Source of the DNA: Microbispora hainanensis
GTDB taxonomy: Bacteria; Actinomycetota; Actinomycetes; Streptosporangiales; Streptosporangiaceae
DNA: 38,824 nt
Reading direction: 5' to 3'
Assembly: GCF_006874475.1 (NCBI RefSeq)
Contig: NZ_VIRM01000071.1
Coordinates: 1 to 38,824, forward strand
The notes below the pieces were generated by a model. The model was not told the origin of the DNA. It worked only from the letters and a program-made list of their open reading frames with translations, and did no database searches. A program made the position numbers and the translations under genes. Below, one piece after another: positions 22,303-31,902 of this stretch (positions are counted from its first letter, which is position 1; each line of letters begins with the position of its first letter).

Positions 22303-23652
22303 ATGAGCACTGCCATCACGCACGGCGGCCCGCAGCTTCCGCAGGAGCGCCGCCTCGTCACCGAGATCCCCGGTCCGCGGTCGCGCGAGCTGTTCGCGCG
22401 AAAGCAGTCCGCCGTGCCTTCGGGCATCGGCATCACGCTGCCCGTCTTCGTGACCCACGCGGGCGGCGGTGTGATCGTCGACGCGGACGGCAACTCGCTG
22501 ATCGACTTCGGCTCCGGCATCGCCGTCACCAACGTCGGCAACGCCGCCCCGAGGGTCGTCGAGCGCGTGCAGAAGCAGGTCGCCGACTTCACCCACACCT
22601 GTTTCATGGTCGCTCCGTACGAGTCGTACGTCGCGGTGTGCGAGAAGCTCAACGCGCTCACGCCCGGCGACCACGAGAAGCGGACGTTCCTGGTCAACAG
22701 CGGCGCCGAGGCCGTCGAGAACGCGGTCAAGGTCGCCCGGCACGCCACCGGACGGCAGGCGGTCGTCGTCTTCGACCACGGCTACCACGGCCGCACGCTG
22801 CTGACGATGACGCTGACGGCCAAGAGCATGCCGTACAAGCACGGGTTCGGGCCGTTCGCGCCCGAGGTCTACCGGGTGCCGCTCGCCTACCCGTTCCGCT
22901 GGCCGACCGGCCCGGACAACTGCGCCGAGGAGGCCGCGGCCCAGGCGATCGACATGATCAACAAGCAGATCGGCGCGGAGAACGTCGCGGCGGTGCTCAT
23001 CGAGCCGATCGCGGGCGAGGGCGGCTTCATCGAGCCGGCCCGCGGCTTCCTGCCGAAGATCGTCGAGTTCTGCCGCGCCAACGGCATCGTCTTCATCGCC
23101 GACGAGGTGCAGACGGGCTTCGCCCGCACCGGCCACATGTTCGCCTGCGAGGACGAGGGCATCGTGCCCGACATCATCACCACCGCCAAGGGCATCGCGG
23201 GCGGCCTGCCGCTGGCGGCCGTGACCGGCAGGGCCGACCTGCTCGACCACGTCCACAGCGGCGGGCTGGGCGGCACGTACGGCGGCAACCCGCTCGCCTG
23301 CGAGGCGGCCCTCGGCGTGCTGGAGACCATCGAGCAGGACAGGCTCGTCGAACGCGCCCGGCACATCGGCGAGATCATGCTGCCCCGCCTGCGCGCCATC
23401 CAGGAGCACAACCCGATCGTCGGGGACGTGCGCGGGCGCGGCGCGATGATCGCGGTCGAGCTCGTCGTCCCGGGCACCAAGGATCCCTACCCGGCGGCCG
23501 AGATCGCGCGCAGGTGCCACGAGCAGGGCCTGCTCGTGCTCACCGCCGGCACGTACGGCAACGTGCTGCGCTTCCTGCCGCCGCTGGTGATCCCGGACCA
23601 CCTGCTGGAAGAGGGTCTCTCCATTCTGGAGAAGGCGCTCAACGTGGGGTAG
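22303..23652 (+). CDS. gabT: 4-aminobutyrate aminotransferase
   Basis: A 449-residue class-III PLP aminotransferase closely following GabT: V-N-S-G-A-E-A-V-E-N-A-V-K (131-143), D267 (F-I-A-D-E-V-Q-T-G-F) contacting the pyridine nitrogen, and Schiff-base lysine K296 (T-T-A-K-G-I-A-G-G-L-P). It moves the amino group of GABA to 2-oxoglutarate, giving succinic semialdehyde. ATG 22303 follows GGAG. It is divergent from PucR-1 across 108 bases (a GGCCGG/CCGGCC inverted repeat at 22212-22233 lies there) and is followed by a clear terminator. With the aldehyde dehydrogenase on the far side of PucR-1 it forms a GABA module. Confidence 0.95.
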   Translation: MSTAITHGGPQLPQERRLVTEIPGPRSRELFARKQSAVPSGIGITLPVFVTHAGGGVIVDADGNSLIDFGSGIAVTNVGNAAPRVVERVQKQVADFTHTCFMVAPYESYVAVCEKLNALTPGDHEKRTFLVNSGAEAVENAVKVARHATGRQAVVVFDHGYHGRTLLTMTLTAKSMPYKHGFGPFAPEVYRVPLAYPFRWPTGPDNCAEEAAAQAIDMINKQIGAENVAAVLIEPIAGEGGFIEPARGFLPKIVEFCRANGIVFIADEVQTGFARTGHMFACEDEGIVPDIITTAKGIAGGLPLAAVTGRADLLDHVHSGGLGGTYGGNPLACEAALGVLETIEQDRLVERARHIGEIMLPRLRAIQEHNPIVGDVRGRGAMIAVELVVPGTKDPYPAAEIARRCHEQGLLVLTAGTYGNVLRFLPPLVIPDHLLEEGLSILEKALNVG

Positions 23653-23669
23653 AGCGTTTAATAAACACC

Positions 23670-23706
23670 AAAAGGGGCACCCGGTCTGTTCCGAGGTGTC
23701 CCTTTT
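23670..23706 (+). terminator. Rho-independent terminator after gabT
   Basis: AAAAGGGGCACC (23670-23681) pairs with GGTGTCCCTTTT (23695-23706) over 12 bp with one G-U pair. It ends in a T-run, which is unusual for this GC-rich DNA. The A-run on the other side means it could also work in reverse. Confidence 0.9.
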
Positions 23707-23822
23707 GTTGTTGTACGGCTTGCGTTATGCCTCGATTTAACCATCGCTTGGCCCGACTCGCGCCGATCACGAAGGGTAACCGCGTTATAACGGTTCCGAT
23801 AGGCGATCGAGGGGGGACTTTG

Positions 23823-24071
23823 ATGGGCTGGAACCCGGACGGCGCCGAGCGGCTCATGCTGACGTTCGACCCTGCCGGCCTCACCACCACGCAGCGCGAC
23901 GGCGACGCCTGCGTCGTCTGCCACAAGAAGTGGCCCCGCCCCCGCATCAAGGTCGGCATGCTGCCCGACAACGCCCCCGTCCACGCCTGCGACGACTGCG
24001 CCGAGGCCCTGCTGCCCGCCCCCGAGGGCAAGGTGCCGCTGCCCCGCCGCTCCCGGGCGGCCATGTCCTGA
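23823..24071 (+). CDS. Small Zn-ribbon-like protein of unknown function
   Basis: An 82-residue protein with two C-x-x-C pairs: C31-V-V-C34 and C57-D-D-C60, 22 residues between them, the spacing of a zinc ribbon or knuckle. A Trp/Lys/Arg stretch (K-K-W-P-R-P-R-I-K) sits between the pairs. No membrane segment. ATG 23823 has GGGGGGA at a good distance. The 23707-23822 stretch upstream holds a GTTATAAC palindrome (23784-23791) flanked by AACCG/CGGTT, probably the promoter. The 3' end runs into a 25-bp degenerate repeat. I do not recognise the family; nucleic-acid binding is a guess from the zinc motif. Confidence 0.75.
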   Translation: MGWNPDGAERLMLTFDPAGLTTTQRDGDACVVCHKKWPRPRIKVGMLPDNAPVHACDDCAEALLPAPEGKVPLPRRSRAAMS

Positions 24072-24138
24072 CCCCGGTTCGCGGTCATGACCTGACCAGC
24101 CGTTGCCGGCCACGTCCTGACCACCCGTTCCCGCTCAT
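24065..24138. repeat. About 25-bp degenerate tandem repeat at the end of the Zn-ribbon gene
   Basis: Three units of 24-25 bp (24065-24088, 24089-24113, 24114-24138) share GTCCTGACC near the start and TCAT or CCAC at the end. The first unit contains the TGA stop of the small gene. The spacer on to the TetR gene at 24177 shows nothing else. Confidence 0.6.
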
Positions 24139-24176
24139 GGCCGGCCCACGGCGTATCTCCACGAGCGGCGCCCAGC

Positions 24177-24767
24177 TCAGGTCGCCAGATCGTCGAGGTG
24201 GGCGGCCAGCACGGCGCTCACGCGATCAGGAGGCATCGACTCCGGCCGGGTCAGCACGTGAACGGTCAGGCCGTCGATGAGGGCGTGCAGCCGCGCCGCC
24301 TCGAACTCGGCGTCCCGATGGCCGGCGAGCTCCCCCTGTTCGGCGAGGGCGCGGACGGCCAGGGCCGTCGCCTCCGCCACCCCGTCGTCCGCGCGGCGCA
24401 ACCAGTCGACGGCGGCCGGGTCGCCCTGGGCGCGCGCGGCAAGCTGCAGCCAGACCTCGGCCTCCGCGCGCCGTTCCTCGTCCATGGGCAGCAGCTCCTC
24501 CAGCAGGCGGCGTACGGCGACGCGCACGGGTCCGTCATAGACGGTGGTCTCGATACGCGCGCGGGCCCGTGCGATGACGTGCTCCATCGCGAAGGCGAGC
24601 AGCTCCGCCTGGGTCGAGAAGTAGTGCCGCAGCGCGCTCGGTGACCAGCCGGCCTCGGCCGCGATGCTGCGGACCGTGGCGGCGGCCACGCCGTCCCGGC
24701 GCACGACCCGCCACAACGCCTCGGCGATCTCCTCGCGCCGCACCTCATGGTCCACGATCTTCGGCAC
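24177..24767 (-). CDS. TetR/AcrR family regulator
   Basis: A 196-residue TetR. HTH about 12-55 (A-A-T-V-R-S-I-A-A-E-A-G-W-S-P-S-A-L-R-H-Y-F-S-T-Q-A-E-L), with the long TetR_C_6-like ligand domain (E-R-R-A-E-A-E-V-W-L-Q-L; A-R-A-Q-G-D). GTG 24767 is chosen because GGAGGA stands 6-7 bases before it. It is divergent from a small membrane-protein gene; two copies of TAGCAC-n3-GTGCGA lie between them, so it probably represses both genes. Confidence 0.9.
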   Translation of the reverse strand: MPKIVDHEVRREEIAEALWRVVRRDGVAAATVRSIAAEAGWSPSALRHYFSTQAELLAFAMEHVIARARARIETTVYDGPVRVAVRRLLEELLPMDEERRAEAEVWLQLAARAQGDPAAVDWLRRADDGVAEATALAVRALAEQGELAGHRDAEFEAARLHALIDGLTVHVLTRPESMPPDRVSAVLAAHLDDLAT

Positions 24768-24801
24768 AGCTTCCTCCCGCCACGCACCCGCGCGCTTTTT
24801 A

Positions 24802-24816
24802 TAGCACAATGTGCGA
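24802..24816. promoter_or_regulatory. TetR operator copy 1 (TAGCAC-n3-GTGCGA)
   Basis: TAGCACAATGTGCGA contains the palindrome GCACAATGTGC. It lies 35 bases upstream of the TetR GTG. Confidence 0.7.
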
Positions 24817-24826
24817 TAAAGGTTTG

Positions 24827-24841
24827 TAGCACGCCGTGCGA
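24827..24841. promoter_or_regulatory. TetR operator copy 2 (TAGCAC-n3-GTGCGA)
   Basis: TAGCACGCCGTGCGA repeats copy 1 exactly outside the central three bases and is offset by 25 bp in the same orientation. It ends 13 bases before the ATG of the membrane protein, just before its ribosome-binding site. Confidence 0.7.
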
Positions 24842-24854
24842 AAAAGGAGCCCGG

Positions 24855-25412
24855 ATGCTGTTCGGACTGATCGTCGCCTGCGAGGTCGCGTTCTGGGTGC
24901 TGCTGGGCGCGGGGCTCGCCGTCCGCTATCTCCTGCGCAGGCGGCGGCTCGGCGGCCTGCTGCTGCTCGCCGTCCCCCTGGTCGACCTGGTCCTCCTCGT
25001 CGCGAGCGTGGCCGACCTCCGCGCCGGCGGGCGGGCGGAGTTCACGCACGGGCTGGCCGCGGCCTACCTGGGGTTCACCGTCGCCTTCGGCCACGACATG
25101 GTGCGGTGGGCCGACCTCAGGTTCGCCCACCGGTACGCCGGAGGGCCGCCGCCCGACCGGCGTAGGCGTTACGGCAGGGAGCGGGCCCGAGATGAATGGC
25201 GCGCCTGGGGCAAGGGCATGATCGGCTGGGCCGTCGCCTGCGGCCTGCTGCTGGCCGGCGTCGTGGCCGTCGGCGACCTCGAACGCACGGCGGCGCTCCT
25301 GGGATGGGCCGGACGCCTCACGTTCGCCATGGTGGTCTGGCTGGTGTTCTGGCCGCTCGCCTGCACCCTCTTCCCCACCCGGCCGCCCGTGGACGCCCGT
25401 GAGGAGAAGTGA
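24855..25412 (+). CDS. Small integral membrane protein, TetR-controlled
   Basis: A 185-residue protein with about four membrane segments: roughly 4-24, 33-52, 66-84 and two more hydrophobic stretches at about 120-140 and 148-172. A basic loop (R-R-R-R-Y-G-R-E-R-A-R-D-E-W) lies near residue 105-118. No enzymatic motif. ATG 24855 is preceded by AGGAG. The preceding TetR and its two operators suggest a compound-inducible membrane protein, possibly for tolerance or transport. I do not recognise a named family. Confidence 0.8.
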   Translation: MLFGLIVACEVAFWVLLGAGLAVRYLLRRRRLGGLLLLAVPLVDLVLLVASVADLRAGGRAEFTHGLAAAYLGFTVAFGHDMVRWADLRFAHRYAGGPPPDRRRRYGRERARDEWRAWGKGMIGWAVACGLLLAGVVAVGDLERTAALLGWAGRLTFAMVVWLVFWPLACTLFPTRPPVDAREEK

Positions 25413-25445
25413 CCGGCGATCCCCACCGGCTCAAAACACGGCGGC

Positions 25446-26636
25446 TCAGGACACGACGCGCGACCAGCGCTCCACCCACTTGTCGTACGCCTTCGGGCGC
25501 ACTGCGAAGTAGACGCCCCGGAACGCCTGGGCGGTGCCGACGCGGTAGTCCGCGCAGATCCGGCGGGCCGCGCCGGTGCACCCCTTGGGGTTGGCCGGGG
25601 CGAGCCCCATCCAGGACGACACCCTGCGCTGCACGTCGGGCGACGTCGTGAAGTCGAGCCACTTGTACGCGCACGAGGGGTGCGGGGCCTGGGACGACAT
25701 CATCCACGAGTCGGCCCAGCCGGTCACCGGCCGGTCCGTCAGCGCCCTGACCGGCTTGTGCCCGCGCCTGAGCACGTCCAGGTGGTACGGCGTGGCCTGC
25801 GCCAGCCGTACCGACCCGGTCGCGAAGCCCTGGACGACCTCGACGGGGTCACGCCAGAACGTGTGCTCGCCGTCCTCGTCCGAGGTGAACAACTCGGCGG
25901 CGGCGTCGAGCTGGGCGTCGGTGAGGTCGAACGGGTCCTTGATGTCCGCGCCGACGTCCGTGCCCTGGGCCTTGAGCACCAGCGCGGCGTCGGCCAGCGA
26001 CAGCGGGCGGTCCCGGAACATCACGGGCCCCTTGTCCGTGAAGAGCGACTCCGGGCCGTCGGGGCCGGCCTTGCCGGTGTCGTAGAGGATCTCGTTGGTC
26101 GCCCACACGTACGGCACGCCGTAGACGTGCCCGCCCCGGGTGACCGACGGCAGCGTACGCAGCCGCTTGGGGATCTCGTCGTAGCCGTGCAGCAGTCCGG
26201 TGTTGAGCGGGGCGGCCTTGCCCTCGTCCATCAGCCGGCCTCCCACCTCTGGGGTCACGGAGATCACGTCGAACGACGACGGCGGGAAGTCGCCCGGCCG
26301 CTCCGCCGCGCGCGGGTCGTAGTAACGCAGGCTGACCTTGCAGCCCGTCTCCTTCTCGAACGTGCCGACCCACTTGACCTTCGGATCGACGCCGCCCCAC
26401 TCGGCGTACCCGTCGATCGCGACCACGCTGAGCGTCCCCTCGCCGCGCCCGACCGACGCGAGCGGGGTGGGCGTAGCGCCGGACGAGGAGGGGGACGACG
26501 CGCTGGGGCCGGCCTCGCCCGCGGCCGCCGAAGTGCCCGGCGTGGCCACCTTGGTCGCGGGCGCGGGCCGGCCGGCGCAGGCGGCGGCGAGCAGTCCCAC
26601 GGCCGCGACCGTCATGACCAGGTGTGTACGGCGCAC
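25446..26636 (-). CDS. Polyamine-type ABC substrate-binding lipoprotein
   Basis: A 396-residue exported lipoprotein. The lipobox L-L-A-A-A-C20 gives an anchored cysteine. A Ser/Pro/Thr-rich linker (24-63) precedes a type-II periplasmic binding fold (about 68-390) that resembles PotD/PotF-like spermidine/putrescine proteins (S-V-V-A-I-D-G-Y-A-E-W; F-E-K-E-T-G-C-K-V; F-D-V-I-S-V-T-P-E-V). GTG 26636 starts the frame. No permease or ATPase gene is in the window, so it is an orphan or belongs to a transporter elsewhere. It lies downstream of mmsA, behind a long hairpin. Substrate assignment to a polyamine or an amino acid is inference. Confidence 0.85.
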   Translation of the reverse strand: MRRTHLVMTVAAVGLLAAACAGRPAPATKVATPGTSAAAGEAGPSASSPSSSGATPTPLASVGRGEGTLSVVAIDGYAEWGGVDPKVKWVGTFEKETGCKVSLRYYDPRAAERPGDFPPSSFDVISVTPEVGGRLMDEGKAAPLNTGLLHGYDEIPKRLRTLPSVTRGGHVYGVPYVWATNEILYDTGKAGPDGPESLFTDKGPVMFRDRPLSLADAALVLKAQGTDVGADIKDPFDLTDAQLDAAAELFTSDEDGEHTFWRDPVEVVQGFATGSVRLAQATPYHLDVLRRGHKPVRALTDRPVTGWADSWMMSSQAPHPSCAYKWLDFTTSPDVQRRVSSWMGLAPANPKGCTGAARRICADYRVGTAQAFRGVYFAVRPKAYDKWVERWSRVVS

Positions 26637-26662
26637 GCACGACCCCCCGTGACAGAAGACGG

Positions 26663-26700
26663 ACGCCCCGAGCCTACTGGGCCCCAGTGGCTCGGGGCGT
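26663..26700. terminator. Long hairpin after mmsA
   Basis: ACGCCCCGAGCC (26663-26674) pairs perfectly with GGCTCGGGGCGT (26689-26700), and the intervening bases extend it further as ACTGGG/CCCAGT. It lies between the mmsA stop and the GTG of the binding protein, so it should separate the two minus-strand genes. Confidence 0.85.
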
Positions 26701-26711
26701 CGCCTGCGAGG

Positions 26712-28191
<1,480 letters not shown>

Positions 28192-28205
<14 letters not shown>

Positions 28206-29487
28206 CGTTGACGGTCTCCAGAGCGGTGACGAGGATGCCCAGGCCCTCGCGGGCCTCGTCCTCGGTGAGCGTGAGCGGCGGGGCCATGCGCAGCGTGCTG
28301 CCGTACAGGCCGCCCTTGCCGGCGAGCAGGCCGAGCCGCTTGGTCTCCTCCATGAAGCGGGCGGCCAGGGCGGGGGCGGGCGCGCCGGTGCCGGGGTCGA
28401 CCAGCTCGACCGCGAACATCAGGCCCTTGCCCCGCACCTCGCCCACGAGGGGCAGCCGCCCGGCGGCCTCGCGCAGCCCGGAGAGGATGATCTCGCCGGT
28501 GCGCGCCGCGTTGGCCTGCAGGTCGTGGTCGAGCACGTAGTCGAGCGTCGCGTTGGCCGCCGCCATCGAGATCGGGTTACCGCCGAAGGTGGACAGGCCC
28601 ACGGCGTGGGGGCCGTCCATGAGGTCGCCGCGCGCCACGATGCCGCCGACCGCGAAGCCGTTGCCGAGCCCCTTGGCGAAGGTCATCATGTCGGGCGTAA
28701 CGCCGTGGTTCTGGATGCCGAAGAACGCCGAGCCCGTACGGCCCCAGCCGGTCTGCACCTCGTCGGAGATGAACAGGATGCCCTCCTCGTCGAGGACCTC
28801 CTTGTAGGCGGCGAACAGGCCGTCGGGGGCCATGGTGAAGCCGCCCACGCCCTGGATCGGCTCGGCGATCAGCGCGGCGACGTCCTTGGTGACGGCCGTG
28901 GCGAGCACGTGGCGCAGGTCGTCCACGCAGGCCGCGATGTAGTCGGCGTCCGACATGCCGCGGAACTGCACGAGGTGGCGGTCGGCGCCGTGCAGGAAGT
29001 GCACGTTGAGCGGCGACAGCGAGTTGTTCTTCCACGACCGGTTGGAGGTCACGCTGATCGCACCGAACGACCGGCCGTGGTAGCTCTGCCGCATGGCGAG
29101 CACCTGGTCGGACCCGCGGGCGTAGGTGGCCAGCAGCAGGGCCGTCTCGTTGGCCTCCGTGCCGGAGTTGGTGAAGAAGACCTTGGCGTCCGGGATGCCC
29201 GACAGGCGGGCGATCTTCTCGGCCAGCTCGACCTGGCTGCGGATGAGATACAGCGTCGAGGTGTGGACGACGCCGGTCGCGAGCTGGCGCTCCACGGCCT
29301 CCCGCACCTCGGGCACGTCATACCCGATCATGTTGGTGAGGATCCCGGCGAAGAAGTCCAGATAACTCTTCCCGTTCGCGTCGACGACGCGGTTGCCCTT
29401 GCCTCCGACGATTTCGATGGGCTCGTTGTAATAGAGGGCCATCCAGTTCGGCATGACCGCGCGATGGCGTGCGAGAAGGTCCGACAT
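28192..29487 (-). CDS. Class-III aminotransferase, beta-alanine / AGXT2 type
   Basis: A 431-residue PLP enzyme: T-N-S-G-T-E-A-N-E (106-114), Y-H-G-R-S (136-140), D242 (I-S-D-E-V-Q-T-G-W-G-R) and Schiff-base K272 (T-F-A-K-G-L-G-N-G). The sequence resembles AGXT2-like omega-transaminases more than GabT. With mmsA directly downstream it probably converts beta-alanine or beta-aminoisobutyrate to the semialdehyde that MmsA uses. ATG 29487 (M-S-D-L-L) is chosen; twelve extra in-frame residues from 29523 look like upstream leader. It is the first gene of the operon with mmsA. Confidence 0.93.
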
Positions 29488-29556
29488 GCTCCGAGTATCC
29501 CGGCTGGCGGGTGACCGCCTCACCCGTCAGCCTGTCTGGGATATCTCGAACTTCAC

Positions 29557-31026
29557 TTACACAGTGGTGGGCGCCGCCGATTCCTCCGCCGGAGCCGGTC
29601 CGGCGGCCTTCCGGCGCAGGACCAGCAGCGCGACCAGGGCCGCCGCGAGCGAGCAGGCCGCGCCCACCCACGAGCCGACCGACATCGCCGACACGAACGC
29701 CTCGCGTCCGGCGGCGGCCACGGCCGGGTCGCCGAGGGTCGTCGCGACACCGATCGACTCGCGCGCCGCCGGCGGCGCCGACTCCGGCATGGCCGCCGTG
29801 TACGCGGCGGCGAGCACGCTGCCGAGGACGGCCACGCTCAGCGCCATGCCGACCTGCTGCACCGTGTCGTTGAGCGCGGAGCCGACCCCTGCGCGCTCGG
29901 GCGGCACCGCGCCCATCAGCGTCGCGTACGCCGCGGGACCGGCCAGGCCGCCGCCCACCCCCATGACCATGAGGCCGGCGATCAGCGTGCCGTATCCGCC
30001 GGTGAGCGTGGACAGCAGCACGAACCCTGCGGCCATGACGACGAGGCCCGAGGCGATGAGCACCCGGTTGCTCACCTTCTTGCCCAGCGACGCGCCAAGG
30101 ACGTTGAACACCGTCGCCGCCACCACGTAGGGCAGCAGGGCGAACCCGGCCTTGAGCGGGTCGTAGCCCAGCACGAACTGCAGATACTGCGAGATGGCCA
30201 GCATGAGCGCGCCCGCGCCGAACGACAGCAGCACGATGGAGAAGCACGCCCCGCTGAACGAGCGGTTCCGGAACAGCCCGAGCGGCAGCATCGAGTGGGG
30301 GGTGCGGCGCTCCCACAGCACGAACGCCAGCAGGGCGGCCGCCGAGAGCGCCACCGCGAGGGGGTTGAAGTGCCCGCCGGGCGCCGAGATGACGGCCCAG
30401 ACCAGCCCGCCCATCCCGGCCGTGGACAGGATCACCCCGAGCGGGTCGGCGCGCCGCGTCTCGCCGTACGTCTCCGGCATGAGCGCGAAGGCCGCGACGA
30501 TCGCCAGCACCGCGATCGGCACGTTGATCAGGAAGACCGAGCCCCAGTAGTAGTGCTGGAGCAGGAACCCGCCGACGGTCGGACCGGCGATGACGCCGAC
30601 CATGGCGACCGAGCTCCACACGGCGATGGCCTTGCGCCGCTCGCTCTCGTCGAACACGGTGATCAGGATCGACAGGGTGGACGGCATCACGCAGGAGCCG
30701 CCGACGCCCATCAGCGCGCGGGCCGCGATGAGCTGCCAGGGCTCGGTGGCGAGCATGGCCGCCAGGGAGGCGCCGCCGAAGAACGCCAGGCCGATCACCA
30801 GCATCCGCCGCCTGCCGTACCGGTCGGACAGGCTGCCCGCGGTGAGCAGCAGGCCCGCGAAGACCAGGACGTACGCGTCGATGACCCATTGCACGTCGGA
30901 CGGCGTGGCGCCGAGGTCGCGCATGAGCGACGGGATCGCGAGGTTGAGGACGGTGTTGTCCACGACCAGGGTCAGCAGGCTCAGACAGAGGACGCCGAGG
31001 ATCCACCAGCGTCGGGGATGGGACAT
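29557..31026 (-). CDS. DHA2-family (14-TM) MFS drug exporter
   Basis: A 489-residue exporter of the EmrB/QacA type. Motif D1-like V-D-N-T-V-L-N-L-A-I-P, motif A G-S-L-S-D-R-Y-G-R-R-R, and antiporter motif C G-V-I-A-G-P-T-V-G-G-F-L are present. Hydrophobic segments extend over the whole length, consistent with 14 helices. ATG 31026 follows GAGGTGA; thirteen extra residues from 31065 would overlap the operators. It is divergent from a TetR gene with three CACnGTG-type sites between them, so it is probably induced by an exported toxic compound. It splits the beta-alanine operon from its PucR. Confidence 0.93.
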   Translation of the reverse strand: MSHPRRWWILGVLCLSLLTLVVDNTVLNLAIPSLMRDLGATPSDVQWVIDAYVLVFAGLLLTAGSLSDRYGRRRMLVIGLAFFGGASLAAMLATEPWQLIAARALMGVGGSCVMPSTLSILITVFDESERRKAIAVWSSVAMVGVIAGPTVGGFLLQHYYWGSVFLINVPIAVLAIVAAFALMPETYGETRRADPLGVILSTAGMGGLVWAVISAPGGHFNPLAVALSAAALLAFVLWERRTPHSMLPLGLFRNRSFSGACFSIVLLSFGAGALMLAISQYLQFVLGYDPLKAGFALLPYVVAATVFNVLGASLGKKVSNRVLIASGLVVMAAGFVLLSTLTGGYGTLIAGLMVMGVGGGLAGPAAYATLMGAVPPERAGVGSALNDTVQQVGMALSVAVLGSVLAAAYTAAMPESAPPAARESIGVATTLGDPAVAAAGREAFVSAMSVGSWVGAACSLAAALVALLVLRRKAAGPAPAEESAAPTTV

Positions 31027-31036
31027 GAAGGTCACC

Positions 31037-31052
31037 TCGAACAGTGTGCGAG
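31037..31052. promoter_or_regulatory. TetR operator site 1 (MFS / TetR)
   Basis: TCGAACAGTGTGCGAG, identical to site 3 at 15 of 16 positions, just upstream of the MFS ATG. Confidence 0.65.
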
Positions 31053-31053
31053 T

Positions 31054-31066
31054 AGTGTCGGACACT
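31054..31066. promoter_or_regulatory. TetR operator site 2 (central palindrome)
   Basis: AGTGTCGGACACT is a perfect palindrome around a central G, between sites 1 and 3. Confidence 0.7.
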
Positions 31067-31077
31067 GTACGACTTCA

Positions 31078-31093
31078 TCGAACACTGTGCGAG
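31078..31093. promoter_or_regulatory. TetR operator site 3 (MFS / TetR)
   Basis: TCGAACACTGTGCGAG, the near-copy of site 1, 41 bp downstream and 17 bases before the TetR GTG. An AT-rich AATATT at 31096-31101 nearby may be the TetR -10. Confidence 0.65.
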
Positions 31094-31109
31094 CGAATAT
31101 TGTGAGGCC

Positions 31110-31820
31110 GTGTCAGCGAAGCCGTTCTCCTCGGTCTGGACCCGCGAGCGCAAGGGAGGGCGCGAGCAGGGCCTCAGCCGCGACCAGATCGTCCGGGCGG
31201 CCCTGGAGCTGCTCGACGCCGAGGGCCTCGACGCGCTCAGCATGCGCAAGCTCGGCGCCCGCCTCGGCGCGGGGGCGACCAGCCTCTACTGGCACGTCGC
31301 CAACAAGGACGAGCTGATCGAGCTCGTGATGGACGAGGTCTATTCGGGCGTCGTGGTGCCCGAGGCGGCCGACTGGCGGGAGGCGGCGAGCGTCTTCGCC
31401 TACGGCATGCGCCAGGCGGTCTTCGACCATCCGTGGAGCGCGAGCCTCATCGGCGTGGTCCCCGCGCTCGGGCCGAACGCGCTCACCTCGGCCGACCGGC
31501 TGATGGGCGCCTTCGTCCGCGCGGGGTTCGAGGGCATCGACGTGGACTACGCCATGACGGCCGTCGTGTCGTACACGCTGGGCGCCACGATCCCCGAGGT
31601 CGCCTTTCTCAGCTCGCTGAAGGCGACCGGCAAGAGCGTGACGGAGCTGCAGGCCGCGGTGGACCCGCTCATGACGAAGCTGGCGGCCGACCGGCCCAAC
31701 CTGCGGGAGCGCTACCGGTCCTACACGCACCAGAACTTCGACCCGATCGTGGCCCGGCGGCTCGCCTTCGAGTTCGGGCTGATGGCCCTTCTCGACGGCC
31801 TCGGCACGCGCCTGCGCTGA
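31110..31820 (+). CDS. TetR family regulator of the MFS exporter
   Basis: A 236-residue TetR of the tetracycline-repressor-like class: L-S-R-D-Q-I-V-R-A-A-L-E-L-L-D-A-E-G-L (22-40), recognition helix region A-G-A-T-S-L-Y-W-H-V-A-N-K-D-E-L (about 52-67), then a TetR_C-type ligand domain (W-R-E-A-A-S-V-F-A; H-P-W). The S-L-Y-W-H-V pattern is characteristic. The start is GTG 31110, with GTGAGG close upstream. Three operator-like sites cover the shared promoter with the exporter gene. Confidence 0.93.
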   Translation: MSAKPFSSVWTRERKGGREQGLSRDQIVRAALELLDAEGLDALSMRKLGARLGAGATSLYWHVANKDELIELVMDEVYSGVVVPEAADWREAASVFAYGMRQAVFDHPWSASLIGVVPALGPNALTSADRLMGAFVRAGFEGIDVDYAMTAVVSYTLGATIPEVAFLSSLKATGKSVTELQAAVDPLMTKLAADRPNLRERYRSYTHQNFDPIVARRLAFEFGLMALLDGLGTRLR

Positions 31821-31880
31821 GATCCGGACGCGACCTGCGCCGAGATCAATGTGTCAGCCGGTGGGGGGTCATCCTTACAT

Positions 31881-31886
31881 TATGAT
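31881..31886 (+). promoter_or_regulatory. -10 element of PucR-2
   Basis: TATGAT lies 16 bases before the PucR-2 ATG (31903). Transcription from it would begin about 10 bases before the start codon, giving a very short leader; no good ribosome-binding site is present. No matching -35 is visible at 17 bp (CCGGTG). Confidence 0.45.
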
Positions 31887-31902
31887 CAGGTAGCCTCTGA
31901 GC

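Noticed and set aside
22195..23601. Extension of the PucR-1 frame to 1088 residues
   Set aside because: The extra part is antisense to gabT, and the PucR N-terminus begins at the GTG 22194 with a ribosome-binding site.
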